DNA of 64,000 nt, from the NCBI GenBank assembly GCA_016165875.1, contig JABBOT010000001.1, forward strand, positions 15,382,330 to 15,446,329. The letters are read 5' to 3'. The notes below the pieces were generated by a model. That model had not been told where the DNA came from, did no database searches, and saw only the letters and a program-made list of their open reading frames with translations. Positions 62,415-64,000 of this stretch are shown piece by piece. The stretch's first letter is position 1. Each line of letters starts with the position of its first letter. The position numbers and the translations under genes are program-made. This DNA is from Acanthopleura granulata (Eukaryota > Mollusca > Polyplacophora > Chitonida > Chitonidae).

Positions 62415-64000
62415 TTACACCACTCTCCTGCTGTTAACATCATCTGCCTTGGCTTTCACATCAACATTTTTACCTGCATCTATTACATTGCCTTGCACAA
62501 TCTGCTGTCTGTACTGTTGCAAGTTATGCACAGAATCATGAACTTGCTGTCTTTCATTTTCTAGTCCTTCATTTAATGGTATTTCTGGTCCCCTATTCTT
62601 GTGTTCAGGGTTGTTTCCCTTGTCAAGACGGACTACATTAGGCTTTTCACCTGGTAGTTCTACAACATCCTCTCTATGTGGATTCTCTGCCTTTCCCGGA
62701 ATCTCTTCAGCAGGCTGATTTAATGGATTCTTCCGCTGGGGAAAACCAAGAGGCACTTGATTTCTGTTTTCAGGTTGGTGACCAGGGACTTCTGGATTGA
62801 CCTGTCCAGGAAGTGCAGGCTGAAGTTTGCCCTTTTCACCAGACAACCTGGTCCCGTCCACCCCTTTCTTCACTTCCTGGCCTCCAATCAGCATGTTGTT
62901 CTCTGCAAATGAATTTCTCTGTGTCTCAGTATCAGGTTTCCTAACTTTTTCACTCCTGGTTTTTGGCCTTTCAGTGTTTCCCTTGAGTTCAGCCCCAGGA
63001 AGCTGTCCAACCTCTGAACGCCTCTTGGGAGGCACCACATCTTGTATCTTTCTGTTCAAGCTATTAGGCACCTGTGGTGGTAGCTTTGCACTTTCTTTCC
63101 CTGCTGCACTGGCTTGGTTGTATAAGATGAGGGTTTCACTGGCATCGTCCTGTTCGCCTGCTTTCAAGGGTCTTCTTGGCCACACATGTCTACTGCTTAC
63201 AGATTTGAACTGTGCCAACCAGTTGTCAATTTTTTCAACTTGGCCGTCAATTTGAACCAGTAAGAACTCCTCCACTGTATCCAGGTTATACATAGGAGAC
63301 AGAATCTTCTCTAACTCATCTCGCAAATTCAGAAGGTCTTGGCGAATTGTTCCCACATATTTCTCAAAGACTTTGTACTGTCCTGGGCTCGTAAAGTTGT
63401 GCATAATATTGTATTTGCTTAGCCAACCTTCTAATCTGAACTTAATACGATGACTGTCCAATCTATCCTTGTGAATGGTATACAGGTTTTTGACAGCATA
63501 GTACAGCTCATGCCCAGGGAAATTACAATAACTCTTATCCCTTTCAGCGCTCAGCAGGCGTAGTTCAATGACATTGTCACATTCTAGATACTTCTTCGAA
63601 ACGTCTGCATGAAGGGCCTCATTGAAATAGCCATTTTTTAGTGTTTGAAGACAGACGGCTAATGATGGGATGGCTACAGGCAAGAGCTCGCACAGTGTCG
63701 CAAAGTGATCATAACGCTGCCAGCCGGTCAAGGCCGTCCCTTTAAAGTTGACGTACTGTTTTGAAGGGTCTCCTCCAAACTTCTTCATGATTTCCACCCA
63801 GTTAAGGTGATTCTCGAGGTGATAGCTGGCATCTGTGACGTACTGAGCACTGCCCGTAGCTCCTTTGAAAGAAGAGGCCACCCAGACATTATTGAACACC
63901 TTACCGTATTTTGACCAAATTCCAACAGGAAGTTTTGCCTGAGGCTGTGGTATATACTGCCAGACCATAGGCTGCACCAGATCACCCAGTTCTGAGCTCT
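62415..64000 (-). CDS. hexosaminidase D, C-terminal part (partial)
   Basis: The frame enters from beyond the window edge and stops with TAA at 62,417-62,415. The first ~120 residues match the C-terminal part of the GH20 barrel of HEXD: MVWQYIP, VWVASSFKGATG, and ALTGWQRYDHF followed by CELLPVAIPSLAVCLQ. The family removes terminal beta-N-acetylhexosamine residues; the catalytic Asp-Glu pair lies upstream, outside the window. A helical region follows to about residue 270, then about 250 residues of charged, Pro/Gln/Asn-rich sequence with no recognised fold, not seen in human HEXD. A donor-like GTAAGG overlaps the stop codon, so a further exon cannot be excluded. The plus-strand frame at 62,827-63,255 is antisense shadow. 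Confidence 0.93.
   Translation of the reverse strand, partial: SSELGDLVQPMVWQYIPQPQAKLPVGIWSKYGKVFNNVWVASSFKGATGSAQYVTDASYHLENHLNWVEIMKKFGGDPSKQYVNFKGTALTGWQRYDHFATLCELLPVAIPSLAVCLQTLKNGYFNEALHADVSKKYLECDNVIELRLLSAERDKSYCNFPGHELYYAVKNLYTIHKDRLDSHRIKFRLEGWLSKYNIMHNFTSPGQYKVFEKYVGTIRQDLLNLRDELEKILSPMYNLDTVEEFLLVQIDGQVEKIDNWLAQFKSVSSRHVWPRRPLKAGEQDDASETLILYNQASAAGKESAKLPPQVPNSLNRKIQDVVPPKRRSEVGQLPGAELKGNTERPKTRSEKVRKPDTETQRNSFAENNMLIGGQEVKKGVDGTRLSGEKGKLQPALPGQVNPEVPGHQPENRNQVPLGFPQRKNPLNQPAEEIPGKAENPHREDVVELPGEKPNVVRLDKGNNPEHKNRGPEIPLNEGLENERQQVHDSVHNLQQYRQQIVQGNVIDAGKNVDVKAKADDVNSRRVV

Noticed and set aside
62827..63255. 142-codon plus-strand frame
   Set aside because: Antisense shadow of the HEXD tail.

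Overview
The window is nuclear DNA from an invertebrate animal, most likely a mollusc (bivalve or gastropod). It is A+T-rich, and its genes are split by GT-AG introns. It carries several tRNA-derived SINEs that share a molluscan-looking 3' tail, and its two recognisable genes are animal families. I cannot name the species from the sequence.

Layout. (1) 1-13,030: a degenerate array of a unit of about 3.7 kb, with two long copies and two partial copies, invaded by a decayed Ty3/gypsy retrotransposon at about 9,475-11,702. (2) 13,030-39,000: intergenic DNA built from dispersed repeats. It holds a roughly 1-kb element present three times (13.7, 18.1 and 19.95 kb), tRNA-derived SINEs, a 458-bp terminal-inverted-repeat element (34,630-35,087), several minisatellites (47-bp x 7 at 33,880; a 25-bp degenerate array at 28.0 kb; a 181-bp duplication at 32.7 kb) and many microsatellites. 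I found no gene I can defend here; the longer open frames look like chance. (3) 39-55.5 kb: a minus-strand gene for the CREBRF/REPTOR-type bZIP regulator. Seven coding exons join in frame to 624 codons (623 residues plus stop), close to the 639 residues of human CREBRF. A probable 5' non-coding exon lies near 55.0 kb, next to a CCAAT box and CRE-like sites. (4) 55.5-62.4 kb: non-coding DNA, possibly including the 3' UTR of the next gene, with SINE remnants and a 157-bp dimer repeat. (5) 62,415-64,000: the 3' part of a minus-strand hexosaminidase D (HEXD, GH20) gene, cut by the window edge and ending in a long low-complexity tail.

How they relate. The two genes lie head-to-tail on the minus strand, HEXD upstream and CREBRF downstream, and nothing shows that they work together. 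CREBRF/REPTOR proteins act in stress and nutrient (CREB3, TORC1) signalling; HEXD is a beta-N-acetylhexosaminidase. The most notable regulatory picture is the CREBRF 5' end: CRE-type sites, an inverted CCAAT box, a short upstream ORF in strong context and two competing splice donors. The most notable structural picture is the nested repeats of the first 21 kb.
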